Source of the DNA: Chloroflexota bacterium
GTDB taxonomy: Bacteria; Chloroflexota; JAJPGV01
Direction of reading: 5' to 3'
DNA: 54,656 nt
NCBI GenBank assembly: GCA_021325635.1
Contig: JAJPGV010000021.1
Location: 1 to 54,656 of the forward strand
The notes under the pieces are model-generated. The model had not been told where the DNA came from and ran no database searches. It was given only the letters and a program-made list of their open reading frames with translations. Position numbers and translations under genes: made by a program. This document shows, one piece after another, positions 15,886-23,892 of this stretch; the first letter of the stretch is position 1, and the number at the start of each line of letters is the position of its first letter.

Positions 15886-16626
15886 CTACACCTGCGCGGG
15901 CCGCGGATTCGGCTCGCGGCTGTGCAGCGCCTTCTGACCCCGGTAATGCTGAGCCATCTTCTGGTTCGCGTCGGCGACGCGGTTCAAACCGGCCGGCAGC
16001 TCGTCCAGCAGCTGCTTCGGCAGCACGCCCAGCAGCTTGTCCTGGGCTACTTCGGTGAAGACGCGCATGCCCATGCAGCCAAGTGACTGCGTGGCCACAC
16101 CTCGGCCGAGCGCGACCGGAATGGCGGCGCACGAGGGCCGGCCAAAGGTGGGTATCCCCGGCTGGGCCGACCAGGCGGCGGTGCCGGCCGCTTCCTGCAT
16201 CAGCATAGACTGGTAGGGCGTCAGCCAGACCAGCACGGCGTCGGGCGTGTCCTCGAACGAGGCCAGCGGGCCGTAGACGATCCCGCTCTTGTCGCCTGGT
16301 ACGGTCGGCACGTGCGGCACTTCGGCATCGCTGAAATACTGCGCCTCGCCCATCTGGCCGATGAGCGCCATCAGCTCCGGGCCCTTCTCGGCCGGCATGG
16401 GCAGGCCCATGGTGTGGGTGCCGATGAGGCAGTTGAAGTGCGCCGAAGCGTCTGCGTAGAAGGTGCCGCGCTCGGCTCGGCGCCAGAAGGTGCAGGCCGA
16501 GGGGACCTCGCCTTCGAACCGGGGAACGCCGGCTGGCGCTGACTCTACGAAGCGGACGGCAATGGGCGGGCTGGTGAGACCGAGCGTGTCCGTCAGCAGG
16601 GTGGCAAGTTGAGGGTTGGTGGTCAT
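15886..16626 (-). CDS. DUF169-domain protein
   Basis: 246 residues from ATG 16626 (MTTNPQLATLLTDTLGL); an upstream ATG at 16644 adds six residues. DUF169 features: LTSPPIAVRFV, SACTFWRRAERGTFYADASAHFNCLIGTHTMG, YGPLASFEDTPDAVLVWLTPYQSMLM and the Cys-bearing PSCAAIPVALGRGVATQSLGCMGMRVFTEV. Conserved cysteines (in ACTFW, NCLIG, SCAAIP and GCMGMR) suggest metal or haem binding. The biochemical role of the family is not established. It lies downstream of a hairpin that ends the preceding lipoprotein gene. Confidence 0.8.
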   Translation of the reverse strand: MTTNPQLATLLTDTLGLTSPPIAVRFVESAPAGVPRFEGEVPSACTFWRRAERGTFYADASAHFNCLIGTHTMGLPMPAEKGPELMALIGQMGEAQYFSDAEVPHVPTVPGDKSGIVYGPLASFEDTPDAVLVWLTPYQSMLMQEAAGTAAWSAQPGIPTFGRPSCAAIPVALGRGVATQSLGCMGMRVFTEVAQDKLLGVLPKQLLDELPAGLNRVADANQKMAQHYRGQKALHSREPNPRPAQV

Positions 16627-16664
16627 TGCCGACCACTCTAGCATGGTGAGCTCTGCCTGAAGAG

Positions 16665-16694
16665 CGAGGGCGGGCTCCGCCAGGCCCGCCCTCG
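16665..16694 (-). terminator. Perfect GC hairpin after the lipoprotein gene
   Basis: CGAGGGCGGG (16665-16674) pairs fully with CCCGCCCTCG (16685-16694) around a 10-nt loop, 18 bp past the lipoprotein stop and before the DUF169 start. No T-tract follows on either strand, so it would be an atypical terminator or an mRNA 3'-end stabiliser. Confidence 0.55.
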
Positions 16695-16712
16695 TCGACT
16701 ACTGCTGCAGCG

Positions 16713-17390
16713 TCAGCTGCCCTTGATCACGTGCCAGTTGCCGCCGACCCCATCGCCCTTGGTGTCGCCAGGGTTGGTATCGGCTGCGTAGTAGTAGAGC
16801 GGCTTGCCGCCCAGGCTCACCTGCTTGGCGGAGTTGTCCGCTCGGGTGAAGACGGCCATGGTGCCGGTAATCCCGGCCGGCGCGGTGGGCGCGCTGTTGC
16901 TGTAGAGCGGCGGCCAGGTCGCCAGGCAGCCGCCGGTGCAGGCGCTCTCGTTCGGCGTGGTGTCGCGATCGAAGGTGTACAGCGTGCGGTTCTTATCGTC
17001 GGTCAGGATCTTGCCCAGCGTGGCGCTCGTGCCCACGGCCAAGGTCACGCTGGCCGGAACGCTCGGAGGAGCCGCGGCCGCGGCGGAACCTGAGGCGGCG
17101 GGCTTCGCCGCGGCCGATCCCGATGCCGCGGGTTTGGCAGCGGCTGATCCGGAGGCGGCTGCCCCGGAGGCGGCAGGCTTGGCGGCCGCGGACGCGGATG
17201 CTGCGGGCTTGGCCTCGGCGCTGGCGCTGGCCGCCGGCTTGGACGCCGCGGCGCTGGCAGCCGGGCTTGTGGTGGCTGGCGTTGACGCGGGCGCGCTGCT
17301 GGCCGGCGCCGATCCGCCTCCGCAGGCGGCCAGCAGGCTCGACCCGAGCAGCAGGCCGGCGAAACCGGTTAGGGGTTTGGACGTGCTCAT
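16713..17390 (-). CDS. Lipoprotein with Ala-rich repeat linker and Lipoprotein_15 (COG4315-like) domain
   Basis: 225 residues from ATG 17390, with AGGAGG 11 nt upstream. A signal peptide ends in the lipobox LLAACGGG, so the protein is lipid-anchored outside the membrane. Residues about 25-115 are low-complexity, built of repeated AAAKPAASGS-like units. The C-terminal domain (TLGKILTDDKNRTLYTFDRDTTPNESACTGGCLATWPPLY ... GGKPLYYYAADTNPGDTKGDGVGGNWHVIKG) is the secreted family with a paired CTGGC cysteine motif. Its function is unknown. The DNA of the linker is an imperfect minisatellite, so its length may vary between strains. Confidence 0.85.
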   Translation of the reverse strand: MSTSKPLTGFAGLLLGSSLLAACGGGSAPASSAPASTPATTSPAASAAASKPAASASAEAKPAASASAAAKPAASGAAASGSAAAKPAASGSAAAKPAASGSAAAAAPPSVPASVTLAVGTSATLGKILTDDKNRTLYTFDRDTTPNESACTGGCLATWPPLYSNSAPTAPAGITGTMAVFTRADNSAKQVSLGGKPLYYYAADTNPGDTKGDGVGGNWHVIKGS

Positions 17391-17551
17391 GTACGACAAT
17401 TCCTCCTCGAAAAGGCCAAAATCAGGATTGAGACTATTCTCCCAAACGGTGTAGTCGTGCCTTGGTTACGAAACGGGCCGGATCGATCGCGGCAGCGGCC
17501 CCCTGCCATCGAACGGCGAGGCCTGCTCGAGCACGGCGTGAGGAGCGGGAT

Positions 17552-19906
17552 ATGGCGGTTGCGCATCCCCGGCCGGCAGGCTGGATAGGCCGTTCACGCA
17601 AGCGCGTGGAGGACCAGCGTCTGATTTCGGGCCAGGGCCTGTACGTGGACGACGTGCGCTTGCCAGGCACGCTCAGTCTGGCCATGGTGCGCAGTCCGTA
17701 CCCGCACGCGCGCATCAAGGGCGTGCAGCTGGCCGCGGCGCGATCGCTGCCGGGCGTGGTGGACGCCATCGACGGCCGCGAGACAGCACACCTGGAGTAC
17801 TTCACGCGCAACAACCTGGTCGAGGGCACCAAGTGGCCGCCGTTCCTGCCGCTGACCATCGATAAGGCGCGCTACGCCGGCGATGGCGTGGCCGCCGTGC
17901 TGGCTGAGACGCGCTACCAGGCGGAAGACGCGGCGCGCCTGGTGGAGGTCGAGTACGAGCCCCTGCCCGCCGTGACCGAGCCTGAGGCGGCTCTGGCCGG
18001 CGGAGCGCGCCTCCTGCATGACGCCTTCGGCACGAACGGCGCCTACGAGGCGTCCTATGGCAGCGCTCCGGAGGACTGGGACGCGGCCTTCGCTCTGGCC
18101 GAGCACGTGGTGTCGCTGCGCATCGAGCACAACCGCCTCGCGCCGGTCGCCATCGAGCCGCGCGGCGCCCTGTTCAGCTATGACCCCACCGAGCGGCGGC
18201 TCGACGCCTGGATCAGCACGCAGCGGCCGCACCCCAACCGGGAGGAGCTGGCGCGGGTCTTCCAGCTCGATCCCGATCGCGTCCGCGTCATCTGCCAGGA
18301 CGTGGGCGGAGCGTTTGGCTCGAAAAGCGTCATCTACCGTGAATACATCGTCGCGGCCTATCTCAGCATCAAGCACGGCCGGCCGGTGCGCTTCATCGCC
18401 ACGCGCAGCGAAGACTTCCAGGCGTGCAGCGCCGGCCGGGGACTGGTCAGCTACGTCGAGGCGGGCTTCAAGAAGGACGGCGAGCTGCTGGCGATTCGCT
18501 CGCGGGTGTTCGGCGATCTGGGTGCCTACATGGCCGGCAGCACGTCGCTGACGCCCAGCCGCGCCGGCCGGTTGATCTGCGGCGCCTACCGCGTGCGCCA
18601 CGCGCGCAGCGAGGTGGTGGGCGTATTCACCAACAAGGCCCCGGCCGGCCCCTATCGCGGGGCGGGCCGGCCGGAGGGGGCGCTCACCATCGAGCGGGTG
18701 ATGGACGTCGCGGCGCACCAGCTGGGCATCGATCCGGTCGCCATCCGGCGCCGCAACTTCATTCGCCCGGATGAGTTCCCATGGACCACGCCCTTCGGCC
18801 TGACGTACGATTCCGGCGACTACGAGCGCACCCTGGATCATGCGCTCGCACTGGGGGACTACGCCGGCCTGCTGCAGGAGCGGTCCGAGGCCAGGGCCAG
18901 GGGCGAGCTGCACGGCATAGGGCTGTCGACGTTCATCGAGCCCAGCGGCGGCGGCTTCGAGGTGGGCAGCGTACGCGTAGAGGCCGACGGCAGCGTAACC
19001 GCGGCTACCGGCTCGGCGTCGCACGGCCAGGGACACGTGACGACCTGGGCGCAGATCCTGGCCGATAGGCTCAGCGTCCCGATCGAGCGGATTACGGTGC
19101 TGGAGAACGATACCGCCGTGACCCCGCCGGGCATCGGCACCATGGGCAGCCGCAGCACCTACCTCGGAGGTGGGGCCATGGCCCGCGCCGCCGATGCCGT
19201 GCTGGACAAGATGAAGCGCTTGGTCGGCCACGCGCTCGAAGTGGATCCGGCCGACCTGGTGATGGACGACGGCAGCTTCCACCCCGCGGGCGACCCGGCG
19301 CACGCGCTGCCCTGGTCAGAGGTGGCCGCCATGGCCTACCAACCGGACCGGCTGCCGCCGGGCGAGGAGGTTGGCCTGGCGGTGACCGACCGCTTCCAGG
19401 CGCCATCCGAGGCCTGGGGGCACGGCACGCACCTCGTGGCGCTGAGCGTGGATCGAGGGACGGGCGCCATTCGCATCCGCAAGCTGCTGGCGGTGGACGA
19501 CGCCGGCGTGGTGATCAACCCGCTGCTGGCGGAGGGGCAGATCGCCGGCGGGCTGGCCCAGGGCGTGGCCCAGGCGCTGTTCGAGGAGATGGCCTACGAT
19601 CCGGAGTCGGGCGCGGTGCTGACCGGCACGATGATGGACTATGAGATCCCCACCGCCAGGGACCTGCCGCCGTTCCAGCTGGGGGAAACCGAGACGCCAA
19701 GCCCGTTGAACCCGCTGGGGGTCAAAGGCCTGGGCGAGGCCGGCACCGTGGGCATTCCCGCGGCGGTCGTCAACGCGGTGGTGGACGCGCTGTGGGACGA
19801 ATACGGCGTGACCCAGCTGAACATGCCGCTCACGCCCGCCAAGATGTGGTCCATCCTGAACGGCGGCGCTGGAGCAGCGAAGATGGTGGAAGCCGGCTCG
19901 GGCTAG
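17552..19906 (+). CDS. Xanthine dehydrogenase/CoxL-family molybdopterin-binding large subunit
   Basis: 784 residues from ATG 17552, with GAGGAG 6 nt upstream; the longer start at 17462 lacks support. Family motifs run in order: a N-terminal Ald_Xan_dh_C-type domain (DQRLISGQGLYVDDVRLPGTLSLAMVRSPYPHARI), QDVGGAFGSK, NKAPAGPYRGAGRPEG, SHGQGHVTTWAQI, GIGTMGSRSTYLGGGA, and the catalytic glutamate in VKGLGEAGTVG. The loop PYRGAGR is not the VAYRCSFR of true aerobic CO dehydrogenases. An aldehyde or N-heterocycle hydroxylase is therefore more likely. The usual FAD (CoxM) and 2Fe-2S (CoxS) subunits are not adjacent. Confidence 0.88.
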   Translation: MAVAHPRPAGWIGRSRKRVEDQRLISGQGLYVDDVRLPGTLSLAMVRSPYPHARIKGVQLAAARSLPGVVDAIDGRETAHLEYFTRNNLVEGTKWPPFLPLTIDKARYAGDGVAAVLAETRYQAEDAARLVEVEYEPLPAVTEPEAALAGGARLLHDAFGTNGAYEASYGSAPEDWDAAFALAEHVVSLRIEHNRLAPVAIEPRGALFSYDPTERRLDAWISTQRPHPNREELARVFQLDPDRVRVICQDVGGAFGSKSVIYREYIVAAYLSIKHGRPVRFIATRSEDFQACSAGRGLVSYVEAGFKKDGELLAIRSRVFGDLGAYMAGSTSLTPSRAGRLICGAYRVRHARSEVVGVFTNKAPAGPYRGAGRPEGALTIERVMDVAAHQLGIDPVAIRRRNFIRPDEFPWTTPFGLTYDSGDYERTLDHALALGDYAGLLQERSEARARGELHGIGLSTFIEPSGGGFEVGSVRVEADGSVTAATGSASHGQGHVTTWAQILADRLSVPIERITVLENDTAVTPPGIGTMGSRSTYLGGGAMARAADAVLDKMKRLVGHALEVDPADLVMDDGSFHPAGDPAHALPWSEVAAMAYQPDRLPPGEEVGLAVTDRFQAPSEAWGHGTHLVALSVDRGTGAIRIRKLLAVDDAGVVINPLLAEGQIAGGLAQGVAQALFEEMAYDPESGAVLTGTMMDYEIPTARDLPPFQLGETETPSPLNPLGVKGLGEAGTVGIPAAVVNAVVDALWDEYGVTQLNMPLTPAKMWSILNGGAGAAKMVEAGSG

Positions 19907-19941
19907 ATGCGCGGCGGCCCGAGAGTGAAGCCGGGCACCTC

Positions 19942-21234
19942 TCAGGGCAGTCGCGTTTCGCCGCTGAGCTGCTCCGGCAGCAGCTGCTCGGGCTTGAAGA
20001 TGTTGTCCGAGAAGAGCCGCGCGTCGCGTGCCAGCTCACCCACATTGGCCAGCGTGATCTGCCCCGCTTTGGCCCACGGCGTGTCGTGCTTCCACAGCTG
20101 GAACACCACCCGCTGCGTGCGCAGCAAGAGCGCGTCGTCCGTCTCGGCGATGCCGGACGTCGGCAGTCCGAACCGGCCGACGGGATCGGGCACGGCGTTG
20201 TACGCCGCCTTGAACGCGTTGTTGCCGTCCAGCAGCGCCAGGTGCGCCTTGACGATCTCGTCCCAGCCGCGGCCCTGATCGGCGTCGCTGTAGTCCGCCG
20301 CCAGCGGCACCTGGTAGTTCTCGAACAGCCAGCCGTCGATGTCGGCGTCGTGCAGCAGATCCATGACGTTCATAAGGCCGAGCTGCTGCTTGGCCGGGTC
20401 CCAGTCGACGATCTCCTTCTGGAAGGCCTGGTACACGTGCCCGCCGCCGTCGCTCAGGGTGAAGCGGCGAGATACCGGGTAGCCGATGGCAGCGGGGCCG
20501 CCGGCCGACTTGTAGGCCGTCCACAACGGCGCCATGTCGTCGTCGAACACCGAGAAGCCGCTCCCGCCACCACCGCCCCGGCCGTTGGTCTGGGTGTAGA
20601 AGTGGCCGTTGAGCACGTCGAATTCGAGCAGCCTGGCGTTGCCCGAACGGTACTCGTGCCGGGTGAGCGGGATGCCGTTCTGGTCCTCGACCTCGGCGAA
20701 GCCGATCGAGAACGACTGTGACAGGTACTGCCCGGGATTGTTGTGCTGCACCTGGAAGTGCAGGTGCGGTCCGCCGCTCTGCCCGGTGTTGTCCGACAGC
20801 CCCAGGAAGTCGCCCTGCTCCACCCGCTGGCCCAGCCGCACCCGCGCCCCGTCCTTGACGCCGTGCAGGTAGGCGGCCGACGAGCCGTCGCCGTGGTCGA
20901 CCACGATGTAGTTGTTCCAATCCGGACAGGACAGGTCGAAGCAGTGGTCGGTCTGGTCCTGCTTGATCATGGACACCGTGCCGCCGCGGGCGGCGGCAAT
21001 CGGCGAGCCGGTCGGCATGCGGAAGTCCCAAGCCCAGGCTGCCCGGCCATTGTGCGAAAAGGCGGTGTTGTTGCCCTGGATGACGAACCACACCACACCG
21101 CCGGGAAACGGCAGGTGGTACACCGGCTGGACGGCCGCCGCCCGGGCGATGAGCCGGCCCAGCGGAGAGAAGGCGGCCGCGGCCGCGAGCGGCAGGCCCA
21201 GGAAGGAACGTCTGGTCAAGGAAGCTGGCGGCAT
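19942..21234 (-). CDS. Tat-exported M23-family peptidase with LGFP-like C-terminal region
   Basis: 430 residues from ATG 21234. The twin-arginine signal LTRRSFLGLPLAAAAAF indicates Tat export. The M23 domain has the zinc ligands H61 and D70 (SHNGRAAWAWDFRMPTGSPIAAARGG) and the HxH motif in GGPHLHFQV. A Gly-rich linker follows. The C-terminal half contains an LGFP-like repeat (AIGYPVSRRFTLSDGGGHVYQAFQKEIVDWDP) and another AIxYP-style stretch (VGRFGLPTSGIAETDDALLLRTQRVVFQLW). It probably cleaves peptide cross-links in the cell envelope. It is divergent from arginase, with a 101-bp shared promoter region. Confidence 0.85.
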   Translation of the reverse strand: MPPASLTRRSFLGLPLAAAAAFSPLGRLIARAAAVQPVYHLPFPGGVVWFVIQGNNTAFSHNGRAAWAWDFRMPTGSPIAAARGGTVSMIKQDQTDHCFDLSCPDWNNYIVVDHGDGSSAAYLHGVKDGARVRLGQRVEQGDFLGLSDNTGQSGGPHLHFQVQHNNPGQYLSQSFSIGFAEVEDQNGIPLTRHEYRSGNARLLEFDVLNGHFYTQTNGRGGGGGSGFSVFDDDMAPLWTAYKSAGGPAAIGYPVSRRFTLSDGGGHVYQAFQKEIVDWDPAKQQLGLMNVMDLLHDADIDGWLFENYQVPLAADYSDADQGRGWDEIVKAHLALLDGNNAFKAAYNAVPDPVGRFGLPTSGIAETDDALLLRTQRVVFQLWKHDTPWAKAGQITLANVGELARDARLFSDNIFKPEQLLPEQLSGETRLP

Positions 21235-21335
21235 TGGGGTTGCAGTAAGAGCATATACCGCGGCTTGACAATATCCTCGGGCAGGCGGACCGGCGGCCGA
21301 ATGTTGCGCCTCTCAACCGCTACGCTTGTACGCGA

Positions 21336-22229
21336 ATGGCGCGCGAGGTGGACATCGTTGGGGTTCCTATGGACCTGGGGGCCGGCCGGCGGGGAGTCGA
21401 CATGGGTCCGTACGCCGTGCGCTACGCCGGTCTGGAGCGCGATCTCCAGGACCTGGGCGTCGGCGTGAACGACTTCCATAACCTGGCCGTCCCGGGGCCC
21501 GAGAGCACCGACGTGCAGGATGGCCGGGCCAAGTACGTGCCGCAGATCGAAGCGGCCTGCGCTCTGCTGCGTAAGCGCGTGGCGGCCAGCGCGACCGCCG
21601 GGCATTTCCCGTTGGTGCTGGGAGGCGACCACTCCATCGCCATGGGCACGGTGGCCGGGCTGCTGGATGCCTGGGGCGACTGCGGCGTGCTGTGGGTGGA
21701 TGCGCATGGCGACGCCAACACGCCCGAGACGAGCCCCAGCGGCAACGTGCACGGCATGCCGGTGGCGGTCATCCTGGGCCAGACGCAGCTGTTCGAAGGA
21801 CTTGGCTGGACGGACCGGCCGCTCGACGCTGCCCGGCTGGTGCTGTTCGGCATCCGCAACCTCGACCCCGGTGAGCGCGAGCTGCTGCGGCGGCTGCGGG
21901 TGCGGGTGGTGACCATGTCCGAGATCGATCAGGTGGGCGTGAAGGCGGCGGTCCTCGAGGCGCTGGAGCTGCTTCGGCCGGCCGGCCGGATTCACCTGTC
22001 GGTGGACATGGACGCCATGGATCCGATCGAGGCACCGGGCGTGGGCACGCCCTGGCCTGGGGGCCTGACCTATCGCGAGGCGCACCTGTGCATGGAGCTG
22101 CTGGCGGCCAGCGGCCTGGTGGCCGCGATGGAGGTCGTCGAGGTCAATCCCATCGCCGACCACGAGAACCGCACCGGGAGATTTGCCGAAGGGCTGGTCC
22201 TATCGGCGCTGGGGAGGACGATCCTATGA
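21336..22229 (+). CDS. rocF: Arginase (ureohydrolase family)
   Basis: 297 residues from ATG 21336. All manganese-site motifs are present: [35 protein letters not shown] and [17 protein letters not shown], plus the arginase-like start [23 protein letters not shown] and the end [16 protein letters not shown]. It converts arginine to ornithine and urea. Agmatinase is an alternative, but GRRGVDMGP and the length favour arginase. The stop overlaps the next start by 4 bp (ATGA), so its product ornithine probably feeds that enzyme. TACGCT lies 9 nt before ATG and there is no ribosome-binding site, suggesting a leaderless transcript. Confidence 0.9.
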   Translation: MAREVDIVGVPMDLGAGRRGVDMGPYAVRYAGLERDLQDLGVGVNDFHNLAVPGPESTDVQDGRAKYVPQIEAACALLRKRVAASATAGHFPLVLGGDHSIAMGTVAGLLDAWGDCGVLWVDAHGDANTPETSPSGNVHGMPVAVILGQTQLFEGLGWTDRPLDAARLVLFGIRNLDPGERELLRRLRVRVVTMSEIDQVGVKAAVLEALELLRPAGRIHLSVDMDAMDPIEAPGVGTPWPGGLTYREAHLCMELLAASGLVAAMEVVEVNPIADHENRTGRFAEGLVLSALGRTIL

Positions 22230-23449
22230 GCGCCAGCGAGCGCATTGAAATGAGCGGCCACATCATCGACTCCGGCGCGCTCATGAAGCTGATGGACACC
22301 ATCATGGACCTGGGCGGCGACTTCGAGATCCAGGAGCAGCACTACGGCCGGCGCAAGGAGGAGCCCAGCTACGTGCGGCTCGAGGTACGCGCCCCGACCG
22401 GCAAGGTGCTCGAGCAGATCCTGCTCTCGTGCCAGTCGTTGGGCGCCAACCTGTCCGAGGCCACGGACGTGCACACCGTGCCCGCGCCTCGCGACGGCGC
22501 GCTGCCGGACGGCTTCTACTCGACCACCAACCTGCGCACCGAGGTGCGCATCAATGGGCGCTGGATCGGCGCGCAGGATCAGGAGATGGACCTGGCGCTG
22601 GTAGTCGATCCGGAGCGTGAGGCCGCCCGCTGCACGCCGATGGCGGACGTACGCGAGGGCGATGCGGTGGTCGTGGGCCACCACGGTCTGCGAGTCACCC
22701 CGTTGGAGCGGGCCCGCGAGCGTGAGGTCTTTTCGTTCATGCGGTCCGAGGTATCGTCGGAGCGGCCCAAGCAGCTGGCCATCGCCGAGATCGCCGAGAC
22801 GATGCGCCAGATACGGCAGCGCCGCGGCAAGATCCTGTTCGTCGTCGGCCCGGCCATCATCCACACCGGCGCCGGGCCGTACCTGGAGGAGCTGATCCGC
22901 TCCGGCTACGTGCAGGTGCTGTTCGGGGGCAACGCCATCGCTACGCACGACGTCGAGTCGGCGCTGTACGGCACTTCGCTGGGCGTGGACCTGGGCACGG
23001 GCATGACGGTGGAGGGCGGCCACGCCAACCACATGCGCGCGCTCAACACCATCCGCCAGGCCGGCTCCATTGCCGCCGCGGTCGAGCAGGGCATCCTGAG
23101 CCGCGGGGTCATGTACGAGTGCGTTCGGCATGGCGTGGAGATGGTGCTGGCCGGCTCGATTCGCGACGACGGGCCCATGCCGGAGGTCGTCACCGACGTG
23201 ATCGAGGCCCAACGCCTGATGCGCCGCTGCGTGCAGAGCGGCGTCGAGATGGCCATCATGATCAGCACCATGCTGCACTCCATCGCCACCGGCAACCTGC
23301 TGCCGGCCACGGTCAAGACCGTGGTGGTGGACATCAATCCGGCCACCGTCACCAAGCTGGCAGATCGCGGCAGCTTCCAGGTGGCCGGCCTCGTGTCCGA
23401 CGCCGAGCTGTTCCTCAGCTCCCTGGCCCAAGCGCTGACCGCCCGATAG
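22226..23449 (+). CDS. LOR/SDH-type (TIGR00300, archaeal-type) ornithine cyclodeaminase
   Basis: 407 residues from ATG 22226, overlapping the arginase stop by 4 bp, with GGGGAGGA upstream. The N-terminal LOR/SDH segment reads SGHIIDSGALMKLMDTIMDLGGDFEIQEQHYGRRKEEPSYVRLEV. The C-terminal part is a Rossmann-like region (ILFVVGPAIIHTGAGPYLEELIRSGYVQVLFGGNAIATHDVESALYGTSLGV) ending VVVDINPATVTKLADRGS. Characterised relatives in methanogens are NAD-dependent ornithine cyclodeaminases. Cyanobacterial AgrE/ArgZ carries the same domain after an arginine dihydrolase. With arginase, the pair would turn arginine into proline, urea and ammonia. Confidence 0.85.
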   Translation: MSASERIEMSGHIIDSGALMKLMDTIMDLGGDFEIQEQHYGRRKEEPSYVRLEVRAPTGKVLEQILLSCQSLGANLSEATDVHTVPAPRDGALPDGFYSTTNLRTEVRINGRWIGAQDQEMDLALVVDPEREAARCTPMADVREGDAVVVGHHGLRVTPLERAREREVFSFMRSEVSSERPKQLAIAEIAETMRQIRQRRGKILFVVGPAIIHTGAGPYLEELIRSGYVQVLFGGNAIATHDVESALYGTSLGVDLGTGMTVEGGHANHMRALNTIRQAGSIAAAVEQGILSRGVMYECVRHGVEMVLAGSIRDDGPMPEVVTDVIEAQRLMRRCVQSGVEMAIMISTMLHSIATGNLLPATVKTVVVDINPATVTKLADRGSFQVAGLVSDAELFLSSLAQALTAR

Positions 23450-23468
23450 CTGGTGGCGGGCGGTCAGC
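23434..23468 (+). terminator. 12-bp perfect hairpin spanning the ornithine cyclodeaminase stop codon
   Basis: GCTGACCGCCCG (23434-23445) pairs perfectly with CGGGCGGTCAGC (23457-23468), leaving an 11-nt loop that contains the TAG stop codon. No T-tract follows. It may end or stabilise the arginase operon transcript. Confidence 0.55.
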
Positions 23469-23543
23469 TGCCCGACTGGGTGCAAGCCGTCGGCGGTTGG
23501 CGCTTGGTTTGCCGTCGACTAGCGACTGGCCCCGAACGTCGGC

Positions 23544-23747
23544 TCAGCTGCCGGCCAGTGAATCGTCGAGCGATCGTCGCACGATCGCCACGGGCAGCGG
23601 CTTGCGCTGGCCCTTGCCTTTGGGATGCACTCCCACCAGCTCCCATCCGTCACGAAGCCAGCCCAGGAACACCCGCTCGCGGTCCGTGTCGGGAATGTCG
23701 AACTCACGATATTCGAACGTGACCGGCTCCGCCCCCATCTGTTTCAT
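23544..23747 (-). CDS. Small hypothetical protein
   Basis: 67 residues from ATG 23747 (MKQMGAEPVTFEYREFDIPDTDRERVFLGWLRDGWELVGVHPKGKGQRKPLPVAIVRRSL); GTG 23750 is an adjacent alternative. The FLGWLRDGWELVGV core resembles the GWELV pattern of small DUF4177-like proteins. No catalytic motif or membrane segment is seen. It stands alone between convergent and same-strand genes. The roughly 140 bp between it and the ABC gene hold no recognisable feature. Confidence 0.55.
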   Translation of the reverse strand: MKQMGAEPVTFEYREFDIPDTDRERVFLGWLRDGWELVGVHPKGKGQRKPLPVAIVRRSLDDSLAGS

Positions 23748-23892
23748 CACATTCCCAGCCTACGATTACAGGCTGCTTCCCGCAGTGCCTTGCAGCACGC
23801 GACAGGTGTGATGTTTAGCGCATTACGATACGAGCTGCCGGTTGCGAGTGGCTGCTTGCCAGACGCGGCCGCCGGCAACCAGCGACCGGCAC

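Noticed and set aside
17552-19906. Aerobic carbon monoxide dehydrogenase
   Set aside because: The active-site loop is PYRGAGR, not the CoxL VAYRCSFR, and CoxM/CoxS are missing.
23756-23773. AGCCT-N8-AGGCT short palindrome as an operator
   Set aside because: Only 5-bp arms, far from any start, with no second copy.
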